Shown here piece by piece: positions 22,244-30,459 of a stretch of DNA of 34,232 bases (position 1 is its first letter; every line of letters begins with the position of its first letter). The stretch is from UBA9676 sp036522155 (GTDB taxonomy: Bacteria > Actinomycetota > Actinomycetes > Streptosporangiales > Streptosporangiaceae): the NCBI GenBank assembly GCA_036522155.1, contig DATDGI010000010.1, positions 1 through 34,232 of the forward strand. Reading direction: 5' to 3'. Below the pieces are notes generated by a model. It ran no database searches. It was not told the DNA's origin and saw only the letters and a program-made list of their open reading frames with translations. Both the position numbers and the translations under genes were made by a program.

Positions 22244-23935
22244 GTGAACATTGACCATCACCGGCTCGACCAGCTCAGAGAGGGCCAGGGCGAGGTCGGG
22301 AACCACATCATCGACGAATATGCGGCGGGCCACATATCCAGGAGGGAGCTCCTGCGGCGCGGCACCGTCATCGGAATTTCGCTCCCCATACTCGGCGGGA
22401 TCATCTCCGCCTGCGGGAGCTCAAGCCCCACATCATCGTCCAGCCCACCCGCTGGCAAGGCCGGCGCCACCATCAAGACCGGGATCGTCGTGCCCACGGC
22501 GGCGATCAACCCGCTGACCGTGGCCGACCAGGGCGGCCTGGACATGCTCGCGCAGACCGGCGAGTACCTGTGCCTGTCCGACCAGCACCTGACGCTGAGG
22601 CCGGTGCTCGCCACGAGCTGGTCGGCCAACTCCACCTCCGACGTGTGGACCTTCAAGATCCGTCAGGGAGTGAAGTTCCACGACGGCAGCCCGCTCACGG
22701 CCGACGACGTGGTGTACACCTACAAGCTGCAGACCGACCCGAAGAGCTCGTCAAACGCGCTATCGGCATTCGGCGGTGCGCTGAGCCCGGCGGGCGTCCA
22801 GAAGGTAGACAGCTCCACCGTCGCGTTCCACCTCACCGCGCCGAACGGCAACTTCCCGTACCTGACGTCGTCCGACAACTACAACATGATCATCATCCCG
22901 AACAACTACGACCCGGCGAAGTGGCAGAGCTCGTTCATCGGCACCGGGCCGTTCGTGCTGAAGAGCTACACGCCGAAGGTTGGCGCGTCCTTCACGCGCA
23001 ACGCGCAATACTGGGGCACCAAGGCCCTGCCCGCCGCCACCGAGTTCACCTTCTACGCCACCCAGACGCCGGGGATCCTGGCGCTGACCAGCGGAAGCAT
23101 CGACGTCCTCGGGCAGTTCGCGGTAACCGGCGGCGAGCAGCTGCTCGCTCCGGGCGCCCCCTACAACATCAGCAGGCTGAAGTCGAGCGCCCACCGCGAG
23201 CTCTCGATGCGCAACGACCAGGCACCGTTCACGGACGCGCGCGTGCGCCAGGCGATCGCGCTCACCATCGACCGGCCGGCGATCGTGCAGGCGCTGTTCA
23301 AGGGGGAGGCCGACCTCGGCAACGACTCGCCGTTCGCGCCCGTGTTCCCCTCCACCAACACCAGCGTGGCCCAGCGCGCCAAGAACATGGCCAAGGCGAA
23401 GTCCCTGCTGACCGCCGCCGGGCACTCGTCCGGGTTCACCACGCAGCTGATCACCGAGGACTTCCTGGAGATCCCGCAGTTCGCACAGATCGTGGCGCAG
23501 TCCGCGAAGAGCATCGGGGTGACGATCAACCTCAAGATCGAGAGCTCGAGCGCCTACTACGGCAAGGCCACGTTCGGGAACTCCGACTGGCTGGACGCGA
23601 CGATGAGCCTGGTCGACTACGGGCACCGCAGCGTGCCGAACGTGTTCCTGGGCGCCCCGCTTGAGACGTACAACGCCAAGACGGGCACCGGCACCTGGAA
23701 CGCCGCGCACTTCAACAACACCCAGTACAACAAGCTGGCGGCACAGTACATCGCGACGTCCGACCTGAGCACCCAGCGCACCATCGCCGGCCAGATCGAG
23801 ACCCTGCTGCTGAACGAGACGCCCATCATCTTCGCGTACTTCTACAACTACCTGTCGGCGTGGGCGAAGAACGTCAGCGGGCCCTACCCGACCGCCATCG
23901 GCCACATCTTCCTCACCAGCGCGACCAAGAGCTGA
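22244..23935 (+). CDS. Solute-binding lipoprotein of Dpp/Opp-type ABC transporter (SBP family 5)
   Basis: 563 residues. N-terminus carries a twin-arginine motif SRRELLRRG (32-40), a hydrophobic stretch and a lipobox IISAC (Cys 57), so it is probably exported by Tat and anchored as a lipoprotein. The mature part is SBP_bac_5: WTFKIRQGVKFHDGSPLTADDVVYT is the family signature, followed by GTGPFVLKSYTP and the C-terminal lobe with RQAIALTIDRPAIV. It captures the ligand for the permeases and ATPase encoded just upstream. Having the binding protein last in the operon is unusual. GTG 22244 follows AGGAGG by about 8 nt. Ligand not predictable; this family binds peptides, but also opines, nickel chelates, glycosides and betaine-like molecules. 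Confidence 0.95.
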   Translation: MNIDHHRLDQLREGQGEVGNHIIDEYAAGHISRRELLRRGTVIGISLPILGGIISACGSSSPTSSSSPPAGKAGATIKTGIVVPTAAINPLTVADQGGLDMLAQTGEYLCLSDQHLTLRPVLATSWSANSTSDVWTFKIRQGVKFHDGSPLTADDVVYTYKLQTDPKSSSNALSAFGGALSPAGVQKVDSSTVAFHLTAPNGNFPYLTSSDNYNMIIIPNNYDPAKWQSSFIGTGPFVLKSYTPKVGASFTRNAQYWGTKALPAATEFTFYATQTPGILALTSGSIDVLGQFAVTGGEQLLAPGAPYNISRLKSSAHRELSMRNDQAPFTDARVRQAIALTIDRPAIVQALFKGEADLGNDSPFAPVFPSTNTSVAQRAKNMAKAKSLLTAAGHSSGFTTQLITEDFLEIPQFAQIVAQSAKSIGVTINLKIESSSAYYGKATFGNSDWLDATMSLVDYGHRSVPNVFLGAPLETYNAKTGTGTWNAAHFNNTQYNKLAAQYIATSDLSTQRTIAGQIETLLLNETPIIFAYFYNYLSAWAKNVSGPYPTAIGHIFLTSATKS

Positions 23936-23949
23936 CCTTGGGCTCATCC

Positions 23950-23986
23950 GCTGGCTGGCCGGGCGCCGGGCGCCCGGCCAGCCAGC
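23950..23986 (+). terminator. Strong hairpin after the ABC importer operon
   Basis: Bases 23950-23965 and 23971-23986 form a perfect 16-bp GC-rich stem around the loop CCGGG, starting 14 bases past the stop codon. No T-tract, as is common in high-GC actinomycetes. Clear operon end. Confidence 0.75.
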
Positions 23987-24063
23987 CATGCCATCGGGAA
24001 TAATGGGGTCACCGGGGCTGGTTCCCCTGCTCCGTGCCCGCTCACGACCCCAGGGATGTGCCG

Positions 24064-24792
24064 ATGACCGCCGCCAGCGATACCGACAGCGCGGTCCCCG
24101 GGCACGAGCATCGTGACGTCTCCGGCGGCTGGCTGCGGCCGGCCGTCTTCGGCGCCATGGACGGCCTGGTGACCAACGTCTCCCTGATCGCCGGGGTCGG
24201 CGGCGGCGTCGGCGGCAGCGCCAGCGCGCCGCACTTCATCATCCTCACCGGCCTGGCCGGGCTGGCCGCGGGCGCCTTCTCCATGGCCACCGGCGAGTAC
24301 GTCTCCGTCTCGTCGCAGAACGAGCTGGTCGCCGCCGAGGTCCGCAAGGAACGGCGCGAGCTGGAGGTGCATCCCGAGGCGGAGCGCGAGGAACTGGCCG
24401 CCACCTTCCAGCAGTGGGGCGTCGAGCCCGGGCTGGCGGCGAAGGTGGCCCAGCAGGTCTCCGCCAACACCGAGCACGCGCTCGGCGTGCACGTCCGCGA
24501 GGAACTGGGGGTGGACCACAACGACCTGCCCTCGCCGGTCACCGCCGGGGCCGCCTCGCTGGTCACCTTCGCGATCGGCGCGCTGATCCCACTGCTGCCC
24601 TACCTGCTCGGCTACGACTCGCTGGCCGCCGCGCTGGGCCTGGCCGCGCTGGCCGCGTTCACCGGCGGCGGGCTGGTGGCCCGGCTCACCGACCGGCCGT
24701 TCCTGCGCGGCGCCCTGCGCCAGCTGCTGCTCGGCGCGGTCGCGGCCGGCGTCACCTACCTCATCGGCCGGGTGGTCGGCGCCAGCGTCTGA
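24064..24792 (+). CDS. VIT1/CCC1 family membrane transporter
   Basis: 242 residues, about five membrane helices. N-terminal half: VFGAMDGLVTNVSLIAGV (helix 1), GLAGLAAGAFSMATGEYVSVSSQ (helix 2, the family signature), then a charged cytoplasmic segment (about 90-155) rich in Glu that in VIT1 forms the metal-binding domain, then three C-terminal helices ending in a Gly-rich tail. Family members move Fe2+ or Mn2+ out of the cytosol. ATG 24064 with GGGA upstream is preferred; a GTG at 24034 in the same frame would add ten residues. Stands alone between the ABC operon hairpin and gmd. Confidence 0.9.
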   Translation: MTAASDTDSAVPGHEHRDVSGGWLRPAVFGAMDGLVTNVSLIAGVGGGVGGSASAPHFIILTGLAGLAAGAFSMATGEYVSVSSQNELVAAEVRKERRELEVHPEAEREELAATFQQWGVEPGLAAKVAQQVSANTEHALGVHVREELGVDHNDLPSPVTAGAASLVTFAIGALIPLLPYLLGYDSLAAALGLAALAAFTGGGLVARLTDRPFLRGALRQLLLGAVAAGVTYLIGRVVGASV

Positions 24793-24829
24793 GCCGCACC
24801 GTCTGGGCCGTCACCGTCTGGGCCGCCTG
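24786..24829. repeat. Three short tandem copies of about 15 bp over the VIT-gene stop codon
   Basis: Units CGTCTGaGCCGCAC, CGTCTGGGCCGTCAC and CGTCTGGGCCGCCTG follow each other from 24786 (the first one base shorter). The stop TGA of the VIT-family gene lies in the first unit; the other two carry TGG there. A local duplication just past the gene end; no role seen. Confidence 0.55.
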
Positions 24830-24856
24830 CGCCTGAACCACGGGCCCAGGCCGGGC

Positions 24857-25882
24857 CTACCAGGCGTCCGGGCCGAACGGGTCGTCGCCGGGCCCGGACA
24901 GCAGCGCCAGGTCGGACTCCACCATCATGGTGACCAGCTCGTCGAAACCGACCTTCGGCTCCCAGCCGAGCTGCTTGACCGCGGTGGACGGGTCGGCGCA
25001 GAGCTGATCCACCTCGGCCGGCCGGACGAACGCCGCGTCGCAGACCACATGGTCCCGCCAGTCCAGGCCGGCCACGCCGAACGCGCGGCCCACCAGTTCC
25101 TCCACGCTGTGCGTCACCCCGGTGCCGACCACCACGTCGGCCGGCGTGTCGGCGGTCAGCATCAGGTGCATCGCCCGCACATAGTCGCCGGCGAACCCCC
25201 AGTCGCGGCGGACCGACAGCGTGCCGAGCCGCAGCTGGCGTTCCTGCCCCAGTTTGATCCTGGCCACCCCCAGCGACACCTTGCGGGTGACGAACTCGCT
25301 GCCCCGCCGCGGCGACTCGTGGTTGAACAGGATGCCGGAGACCGCGAACATGCCATACGACTCGCGGTAGTTCTGGGTGAGGAAATGGCCGTAGGTCTTG
25401 GCCACCCCGTACGGGCTGCGCGGGTGGAACGGGGTCCGCTCGGTCTGCGGCGACTCCGACACCATGCCGAACATCTCCGACGACGACGCCTGGTAGAAGC
25501 GGATCTGGCCCCGCCCCGGGGTGCGGGACGCGCTGATCCCGCTGCACACCCGGATCGCCTCAAGGACCCGCAGCACGCCGAGCCCGGTCACCTCGCCGGT
25601 CAGCTCGGCCTGCTGCCATGACATCGGCACAAACGAGATCGCGGCCAGGTTGTACACCTCGTCCGGCTGGACCCGCTCCACCGCGGCGATGAGGCTGCCC
25701 TGGTCGAGCAGGTCACCACGGACCAGCTTGACCTCGCCGAGGAGCTCACGCACCAGCCGCACGCGCGGGTTGGCCTGGCCGCGGACCAGCCCCCACACCT
25801 CGTACCCCTCGGCGAGCAGGTGCTCGGCGAGATACGACCCGTCCTGCCCGGTGATCCCCGTGATCAGCACACGCCTCGCCAT
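24857..25882 (-). CDS. gmd: GDP-mannose 4,6-dehydratase
   Basis: Converts GDP-D-mannose to GDP-4-keto-6-deoxy-D-mannose, the precursor of GDP-fucose, rhamnose and related deoxysugars; NADP-dependent extended SDR in the cytosol. 341 residues, usual length. N-terminal GITGQDGSYLAEHLL (9-23), catalytic residues S134/S135 in ASSSEMFG with Y158 and K162 in SPYGVAK, and the characteristic NHESPRRGSEFVTRK. ATG 25882. Divergent from the glycosyltransferase operon, 180 bp away. No fucose synthase or reductase is seen in the window, so the final sugar is unknown. Confidence 0.95.
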   Translation of the reverse strand: MARRVLITGITGQDGSYLAEHLLAEGYEVWGLVRGQANPRVRLVRELLGEVKLVRGDLLDQGSLIAAVERVQPDEVYNLAAISFVPMSWQQAELTGEVTGLGVLRVLEAIRVCSGISASRTPGRGQIRFYQASSSEMFGMVSESPQTERTPFHPRSPYGVAKTYGHFLTQNYRESYGMFAVSGILFNHESPRRGSEFVTRKVSLGVARIKLGQERQLRLGTLSVRRDWGFAGDYVRAMHLMLTADTPADVVVGTGVTHSVEELVGRAFGVAGLDWRDHVVCDAAFVRPAEVDQLCADPSTAVKQLGWEPKVGFDELVTMMVESDLALLSGPGDDPFGPDAW

Positions 25883-26062
25883 CGCCAGCCCTCCACCCGC
25901 CGTCTGTGACCAGCCGGACGCCCACCAGCCGATGCCGCACTCAGGCTATGCGGCGGCAGCCTACTGTCGCTGGAGGGGCGCAGCGGTACGCGGCATACCC
26001 GGTGGTAATGTTCGCTGCCTAGCAGGCTTGGCCATCACCCCGATACCGGAAGCGGACGGAAG

Positions 26063-27346
26063 GTGCGAAGCTGCGTGGTCACCACGACTGGCCCGCTCCG
26101 CGTCGCACTGGTCTCCTACCGCAGCAAGCCCCACTGCGGCGGCCAGGGGATCTACCTGCGGCACCTGTCCAGGGAACTGGCCGCGCTCGGCCATCAGGTC
26201 GAGGTCTTCTCCGGCCAGCCCTACCCCGAGCTTGAGCCGGGCCCGGTCCTGCGCACCGTACCCAGCCTGGACCTCTACCGGGAACCCGACCCGTTCCGCA
26301 CCCCCCGGCTGGCGGAGTTCCGTGACTGGATCGACGTGCTGGAGTTCGCCGCCATGCGGACCGGCTCGTTCCCCGAGCCGCTCACCTTCAGCCTGCGCGC
26401 GCTGCGGATCCTGCGCGCCCGCCGGGCCGGCTTCGACCTTGTGCACGACAACCAGGTGCTCGGCTACGGGCTGCTCGGGCTGGCCCGCGCCGGGCTGCCG
26501 CTGGTGACCAGCATCCACCACCCGATCAGCGTGGACCGGCGGATCGAGCTGGCCACCAGCCGCGGGCTGGCCAGGTTCGGCAAGCGCCGCTGGTACTCCT
26601 TCGTCCGGATGCAGGCCAGAGTGGCCCGTCGCTGCGGCCCGATCCTGACCGCCTCGCAGTCATCACGCGACGACATCCTGCGCGACTTCAAGGCCCCGCC
26701 CGGCAACGTGCTGGTCGTCCCGCTCGGCGTGGACACCCGGCTGTTCCACCCGCGCGGGAGCCGGGTGCCGGGCCGGATCGTCGCCGTGGCCAGCGCCGAC
26801 TCGCCAATCAAGGGCGTGGGCACCCTACTGCAGGCGTTCGGCAAGGTGGCCGCCGAACGCGACGCCGAGCTGATCGTCGTGGGCAGGCCCGCGCCGGGCG
26901 GGCCGACCGAGCGGCTGGCCAGTGACCTCGCCCTCGGCGACCGGGTCCGGTTCGTGCACGGCATCGGCGACACCGAACTGGCCGAACTGGTGGCCAGCGC
27001 GCAGATCGCGGCCGTGCCCTCGCTGTACGAGGGCTTCTCGCTGCCCGCGGTGGAGCACATGGCATCGGGCACCCCGCTGGTGGCCAGCCGGACCGGCGCC
27101 CTGCCGGAGGTCACCGGGGACGCCGCCATGCTGGTCGAGCCGGGCGACGCGGAGGAACTGGCGGCCGCGTTGCGCACGCTGCTTGACTCACCGGCCGAGC
27201 GGGACCGGCTGTCGGCCGCCGCCTGGCAGCGGGTCCAGGAACGGTACACCTGGTCCGCGGTGGCCCGTGCCACCGTCGCGGTCTACTACCAGGCCATCGC
27301 CGCCATGCGGGACCGCGCCACGGCGACGGGAGCCGGGCCGTGCTGA
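26063..27346 (+). CDS. Glycosyltransferase family 4 protein
   Basis: 427 residues, GT-B fold. Acceptor half begins LRVALVSYRSKPHCGGQGIYLRHLSRELA; the donor half has PLGVDTRLFHP, AVASADSPIKGVGTLLQAF and the retaining GT4 signature PSLYEGFSLPAVEHMASGTPLVAS with its two Glu. Transfers a sugar from a nucleotide donor; possibly a GDP sugar given gmd next door, an inference. GTG 26063 gives the longest product, but GGAAGG is only 1-2 nt upstream of it; a second GTG at 26075 is better spaced (about 11 nt) and may be the true start. Ends overlapping the next gene by seven bases. Confidence 0.9.
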   Translation: MRSCVVTTTGPLRVALVSYRSKPHCGGQGIYLRHLSRELAALGHQVEVFSGQPYPELEPGPVLRTVPSLDLYREPDPFRTPRLAEFRDWIDVLEFAAMRTGSFPEPLTFSLRALRILRARRAGFDLVHDNQVLGYGLLGLARAGLPLVTSIHHPISVDRRIELATSRGLARFGKRRWYSFVRMQARVARRCGPILTASQSSRDDILRDFKAPPGNVLVVPLGVDTRLFHPRGSRVPGRIVAVASADSPIKGVGTLLQAFGKVAAERDAELIVVGRPAPGGPTERLASDLALGDRVRFVHGIGDTELAELVASAQIAAVPSLYEGFSLPAVEHMASGTPLVASRTGALPEVTGDAAMLVEPGDAEELAAALRTLLDSPAERDRLSAAAWQRVQERYTWSAVARATVAVYYQAIAAMRDRATATGAGPC

Positions 27347-28074
27347 CCGTGGACTTCCGCTGGTTCCCGGTCGGGCCCCGCGACCGGGTGCTCGACCTCG
27401 GCTGCGGCGGCGGCCGGCACGCCTACGAGGCGTACCGGCGCGGCGCCGACGTGGTCGCCTGCGACACCAGCGAAACCGAGCTGGCCGCGGTGGCCGGGAT
27501 GGCCGCCGCCATGTACGCCGCCGGCGAGGTGACCGGCCCGGCACATGCCCAGCCGGTGGCAGGAGACGGGACGGCGCTGCCGTTTGGCAGCCATGTCTTT
27601 GACCGGGTGATCGCGGCCGAGGTGCTCGAGCACATCCCCGACGACCAGCAGGCCGTGGCCGAGATCGCGCGAGTGCTGCGGCCCGGCGGGCTGCTGGCGG
27701 TGACCGTGCCCGCCTGGCTGCCGGAGCGGATCTGCTGGCGGCTGTCCGACGACTACCACAACGTCCCCGGTGGCCACGTCCGCATCTACACCCGGCCCGA
27801 GCTGGCGGCCAAGCTCGCCCGGGCCGGGCTGGACGTGGGCGGCCACCATCACGCACACGGGCTGCACTCGCCGTACTGGTGGCTCAAATGCGCGGTCGGG
27901 GTCAGCAACGACGACCATCCGCTGGCGCGCGCCTACCACCGGCTGCTGGTGTGGGACATCATGAAGCACCCCGCGCCCACCCGGCTGGCCGAGGCGATGC
28001 TGAACCCGGTGATCGGCAAGAGCCTGGTGATGTACGCCCGCAAGCCCGCCGTCCCGGCCCGTGCCGCGGCGTGA
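27340..28074 (+). CDS. Class I SAM-dependent methyltransferase
   Basis: 244 residues. Motif I VLDLGCGGGRHAYEAYRRG (SAM-binding Gly loop) near residue 17, acidic end VVACDTSETE, motif II FDRVIAAEVLEHIPD and the post-motif RVLRPGGLLAVTVP; this is the UbiE/Methyltransf_11 type. Substrate unknown. GTG 27340 overlaps the end of the glycosyltransferase gene, and its own stop overlaps the next start as GTGA, so the three genes are one translation-coupled unit. O- or C-methylation of the same glycan or lipid seems likely but is not shown. Confidence 0.9.
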   Translation: MLTVDFRWFPVGPRDRVLDLGCGGGRHAYEAYRRGADVVACDTSETELAAVAGMAAAMYAAGEVTGPAHAQPVAGDGTALPFGSHVFDRVIAAEVLEHIPDDQQAVAEIARVLRPGGLLAVTVPAWLPERICWRLSDDYHNVPGGHVRIYTRPELAAKLARAGLDVGGHHHAHGLHSPYWWLKCAVGVSNDDHPLARAYHRLLVWDIMKHPAPTRLAEAMLNPVIGKSLVMYARKPAVPARAAA

Positions 28075-29174
28075 GCGCGCCCGCGCCCGCCGTCGCGGGC
28101 ATCCTGTCCGCCCCCGGGGTTCTGGCCACCGGCCGCAGCATCGCGGCCATGCAGCAGCCATCGGGTGCGATCGGCTGGCCGGACGGCCACACCGACGCCT
28201 GGAACCACGTCGAATGCGCGATGGCGCTGTCGGTGTGCGGGCTGCGGGAGCCGGCCAGGCGGGCGTTTGGCTGGCTGCGGTCGAGCCAGCGGGCCGACGG
28301 GTCCTGGCCTAAGCAAACCGGCCCGGACGGCCGGGTCGCCGATCCGGCCGCCGACGCCAACCAGGTGGCCTACGTCGCGGTCGGCGTCTGGCACGAGCTG
28401 CTGGTCACCCGCGACGCGCGGTTCGCCGCCTCGATGTGGCCCACCGTGCGCCGGGCGATCTCGTTCGTGCTGGATCTGCAGACCGCGCGGGGCGAGATCG
28501 CCTGGGAACGGGCGGCGGACGGCACCCCGGCCAGCTACGCGCTGCTGACCGGCTGCGCCAGCATCTACCAGAGCCTGCGCTGCGCGGCCGCCCTGGCCGA
28601 CTTCGCTGGCCAGCCTCAGCCGGACTGGGAACTGGCGGCCGGCCGGCTCGGGCACGTCGTGGCCAGCCACCCGGAGGCGTTCGCCGACAAAAGCCGGTAC
28701 TCCATGGACTGGTACTACCCGGTGCTGGCCGGCGCGGTCCGCGGCCCGGCCGCGGCCGGCCGGCTGGCCGCGGGCTGGTCCCGGTTCGTGGAGCCCGGCC
28801 TGGGCGTCCGGTGCGTGGCCGACGAGCCGTGGGTCACCGGCGCGGAAACCTGCGAGCTGGTGCTCGCGCTGGACGCGATCGGTGACCGGGACCGGGCGCT
28901 GGCGCTGTTCGCCGGCATCCAGCACCTGCGCGACCGCGACGGCGCCTACTGGACCGGCTGGCAGTTCGCCAACCAGGCCCACTTCCCGGCCGAACGCAGC
29001 AGCTGGACCGCGGCGGCGATGATCCTGGCCGCCGACGCGCTGGCGGGAGCGACCGGCGGGGCGGGCCTGTTCCGCGACGCCGGGGCCGGGCCTGCGCTGC
29101 TGCCCCCGGCCGATCCGGCCGTCTGCGGCTGCGCCCTTCCCGCCCCGGCTGAGCCCGCCGGGCCCGTGCCCTAG
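28071..29174 (+). CDS. QW-repeat (squalene cyclase/prenyltransferase-like alpha/alpha) protein
   Basis: 367 residues, Ala-rich helices in repeated pairs, the alpha/alpha-barrel of the terpene-cyclase/prenyltransferase beta-subunit clan. QW-like motifs include SSQRADGSWPKQ (about 76-87) and HLRDRDGAYWTGW (about 284-296). The DxDD motif of squalene-hopene cyclases is not found, so cyclisation of squalene is not expected; it may be a glycan-acting alpha/alpha-barrel or a structural protein. Soluble by composition, no signal peptide seen. GTG 28071 overlaps the methyltransferase stop. Converges on the next methyltransferase, both genes ending in the same CTAG. Automatic labels such as prenyltransferase should not be trusted. 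Confidence 0.85.
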   Translation: MSAPAPAVAGILSAPGVLATGRSIAAMQQPSGAIGWPDGHTDAWNHVECAMALSVCGLREPARRAFGWLRSSQRADGSWPKQTGPDGRVADPAADANQVAYVAVGVWHELLVTRDARFAASMWPTVRRAISFVLDLQTARGEIAWERAADGTPASYALLTGCASIYQSLRCAAALADFAGQPQPDWELAAGRLGHVVASHPEAFADKSRYSMDWYYPVLAGAVRGPAAAGRLAAGWSRFVEPGLGVRCVADEPWVTGAETCELVLALDAIGDRDRALALFAGIQHLRDRDGAYWTGWQFANQAHFPAERSSWTAAAMILAADALAGATGGAGLFRDAGAGPALLPPADPAVCGCALPAPAEPAGPVP

Positions 29175-29842
29175 CTGCCGTCGCCGGTGCGCTCAAGCAC
29201 CCGCAGCGACCCGGTCACGGCCACCTCGGTGAACGCACCGGAGGCCAGCGCACGCAGGTAGATGTGGTACGGCGGCCGGCCGCCGTCGGCCGGGTCGGGG
29301 AACACGTCGTGGATTGCGAGCGCGCCGCCCGGCGCCACCCACCGGGCCCAGCCCTGATAGTCGGCCTGGGCGGCGGCCTCGGTGTGCCCGCCGTCGATGA
29401 ACAGCAGCCCGAGCGGGGCCTGCCACAGCCGGGCCACCTGTGCCGACCGGCCGACGATGACGACCACGTCGTCCTCCACCCCGGCCTCCGCCAGGGTGGC
29501 CCGCAGGCGCGGCAGCGTGTCGAGCCGCCCGCTGCGGGGGTCGACCAGCGACGGGTCGTGGTACTCCCAGCCCGGCTGGTTCTCCTCCGACCCGTGGTGG
29601 TGGTCCACGGTGATCACCGGCTGGCCGGCCGCCCGGGCCGCCGCCGCCAGGTAGATCGTGGACTTGCCGCAATAGGTGCCGATCTCCAGCACCGGCCCGA
29701 CCGGCGCGTAGACGGCCGCCGCCGCGTACAGGGCCAGCCCCTCGGCGGGCGGCATGAAACCGGCGGCCGCCTCGGCGGCCAGCCGCAGCCGGTCCGGCAT
29801 CGGCGGCGCCGCCGGGAGCCGGGGCGGCGACTGGCCGGTCAC
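29171..29842 (-). CDS. Class I SAM-dependent methyltransferase (Methyltransf_24 type)
   Basis: 223 residues from GTG 29842, or 209 from ATG 29800; neither has a clear ribosome site. SAM motif VLEIGTYCGKSTIYLAAAAR, acidic VITVDHHHGSEE, and LLFIDGGHTEAAAQADYQGW, which carries the Asp-Gly-Gly-His metal-type signature seen in this branch (related to cephalosporin hydroxylase-like and CmcI-like O-methyltransferases). Ends in GGALAIHDVFPDP, a typical strand. Probably modifies the same product as the genes facing it. Its stop TAG overlaps the stop of the QW-repeat gene in the palindrome CTAG. Confidence 0.83.
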   Translation of the reverse strand: MTGQSPPRLPAAPPMPDRLRLAAEAAAGFMPPAEGLALYAAAAVYAPVGPVLEIGTYCGKSTIYLAAAARAAGQPVITVDHHHGSEENQPGWEYHDPSLVDPRSGRLDTLPRLRATLAEAGVEDDVVVIVGRSAQVARLWQAPLGLLFIDGGHTEAAAQADYQGWARWVAPGGALAIHDVFPDPADGGRPPYHIYLRALASGAFTEVAVTGSLRVLERTGDGS

Positions 29843-29893
29843 GGCCGGGCCCGGTGCTGGTCCCTGTCCCCGGCGCCGGCGGAGAATGCTGCG

Positions 29894-30085
29894 GTGAGGG
29901 TCATTGTGGATCCCGATGCCTGCGAGGCCAACGGCGTGTGCGCCGGCCTGGAGCCGGAGGTGTTCGGCCTGGACGACGACGACCGCCTCCACATCCTGGT
30001 CAGCGAGGTGCCGGCCGACCGGGTGGACGGGGTGCGCCGCGCGGTGCAGTCGTGCCCGAAGGCCGCCCTGCGGGTCGCCGAGTAA
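29894..30085 (+). CDS. Small 3Fe-4S ferredoxin
   Basis: 63 residues, single-cluster ferredoxin of the actinomycete P450-partner type. Cluster cysteines C10 and C16 (Cx5C, one Cys fewer than the 4Fe-4S pattern) and C54 followed by Pro (SCPKAAL). Acidic overall, cytosolic electron carrier, usually given electrons by a reductase and feeding a cytochrome P450. No P450 or reductase gene lies in this window. GTG 29894 has GGAGA about 8 nt upstream. Confidence 0.92.
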   Translation: MRVIVDPDACEANGVCAGLEPEVFGLDDDDRLHILVSEVPADRVDGVRRAVQSCPKAALRVAE

Positions 30086-30095
30086 GCCGCGCCGG

Positions 30096-30455
30096 TCACC
30101 AGCTGGCCGGGGGCTGCTGGAGCTCGACCCGGTTGCCGGACGGGTCGGTGCAGAACGCCTGCCGCCCGCGCCCGACGGGCACCGGGTCGGTGACGTCGAC
30201 GCCGCGGGCGCGCAATTCGGCGACCACCGCGTCCAGGTCCGGCACGGCCAGCGCGAAATGCTGCCCCAGCGCGGCCGGTACCTCGGCCTCGATCAGGTGG
30301 ACCTGCTGGCCGCCGGCGTCCAGCCAGGCGCCGTCGAAGCTGAAGTCGGGCCGGTCGGTGCGCTCGGTCAGGCCGAGCACCCGGGTGTAGAAGTCGCGGG
30401 CCGCCGCGACGTCGCTGACGTTGATGGATACGTGGTGGAGACCGGCCGGCCGCAT
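30096..30455 (-). CDS. VOC (glyoxalase/bleomycin resistance) family protein
   Basis: 119 residues, two beta-alpha-beta-beta-beta modules. Begins with GLHHVSINVSDVAAARDFYTRVLGL, a standard VOC start, with metal-type His and Glu positions (H7/H8, E57 in HLIEAE, H66 in QHFAL, E113 in NRVELQQP). Could be a dioxygenase, lyase or binding protein; substrate unknown. It lies four bases after the aminotransferase stop on the same strand and is surely co-transcribed with it. Confidence 0.88.
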   Translation of the reverse strand: MRPAGLHHVSINVSDVAAARDFYTRVLGLTERTDRPDFSFDGAWLDAGGQQVHLIEAEVPAALGQHFALAVPDLDAVVAELRARGVDVTDPVPVGRGRQAFCTDPSGNRVELQQPPASW

Positions 30456-30459
30456 GCGC

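Noticed and set aside
28071..29174. Squalene-hopene cyclase
   Set aside because: QW-like motifs are present but the catalytic DxDD is not and the length is about half that of these cyclases.
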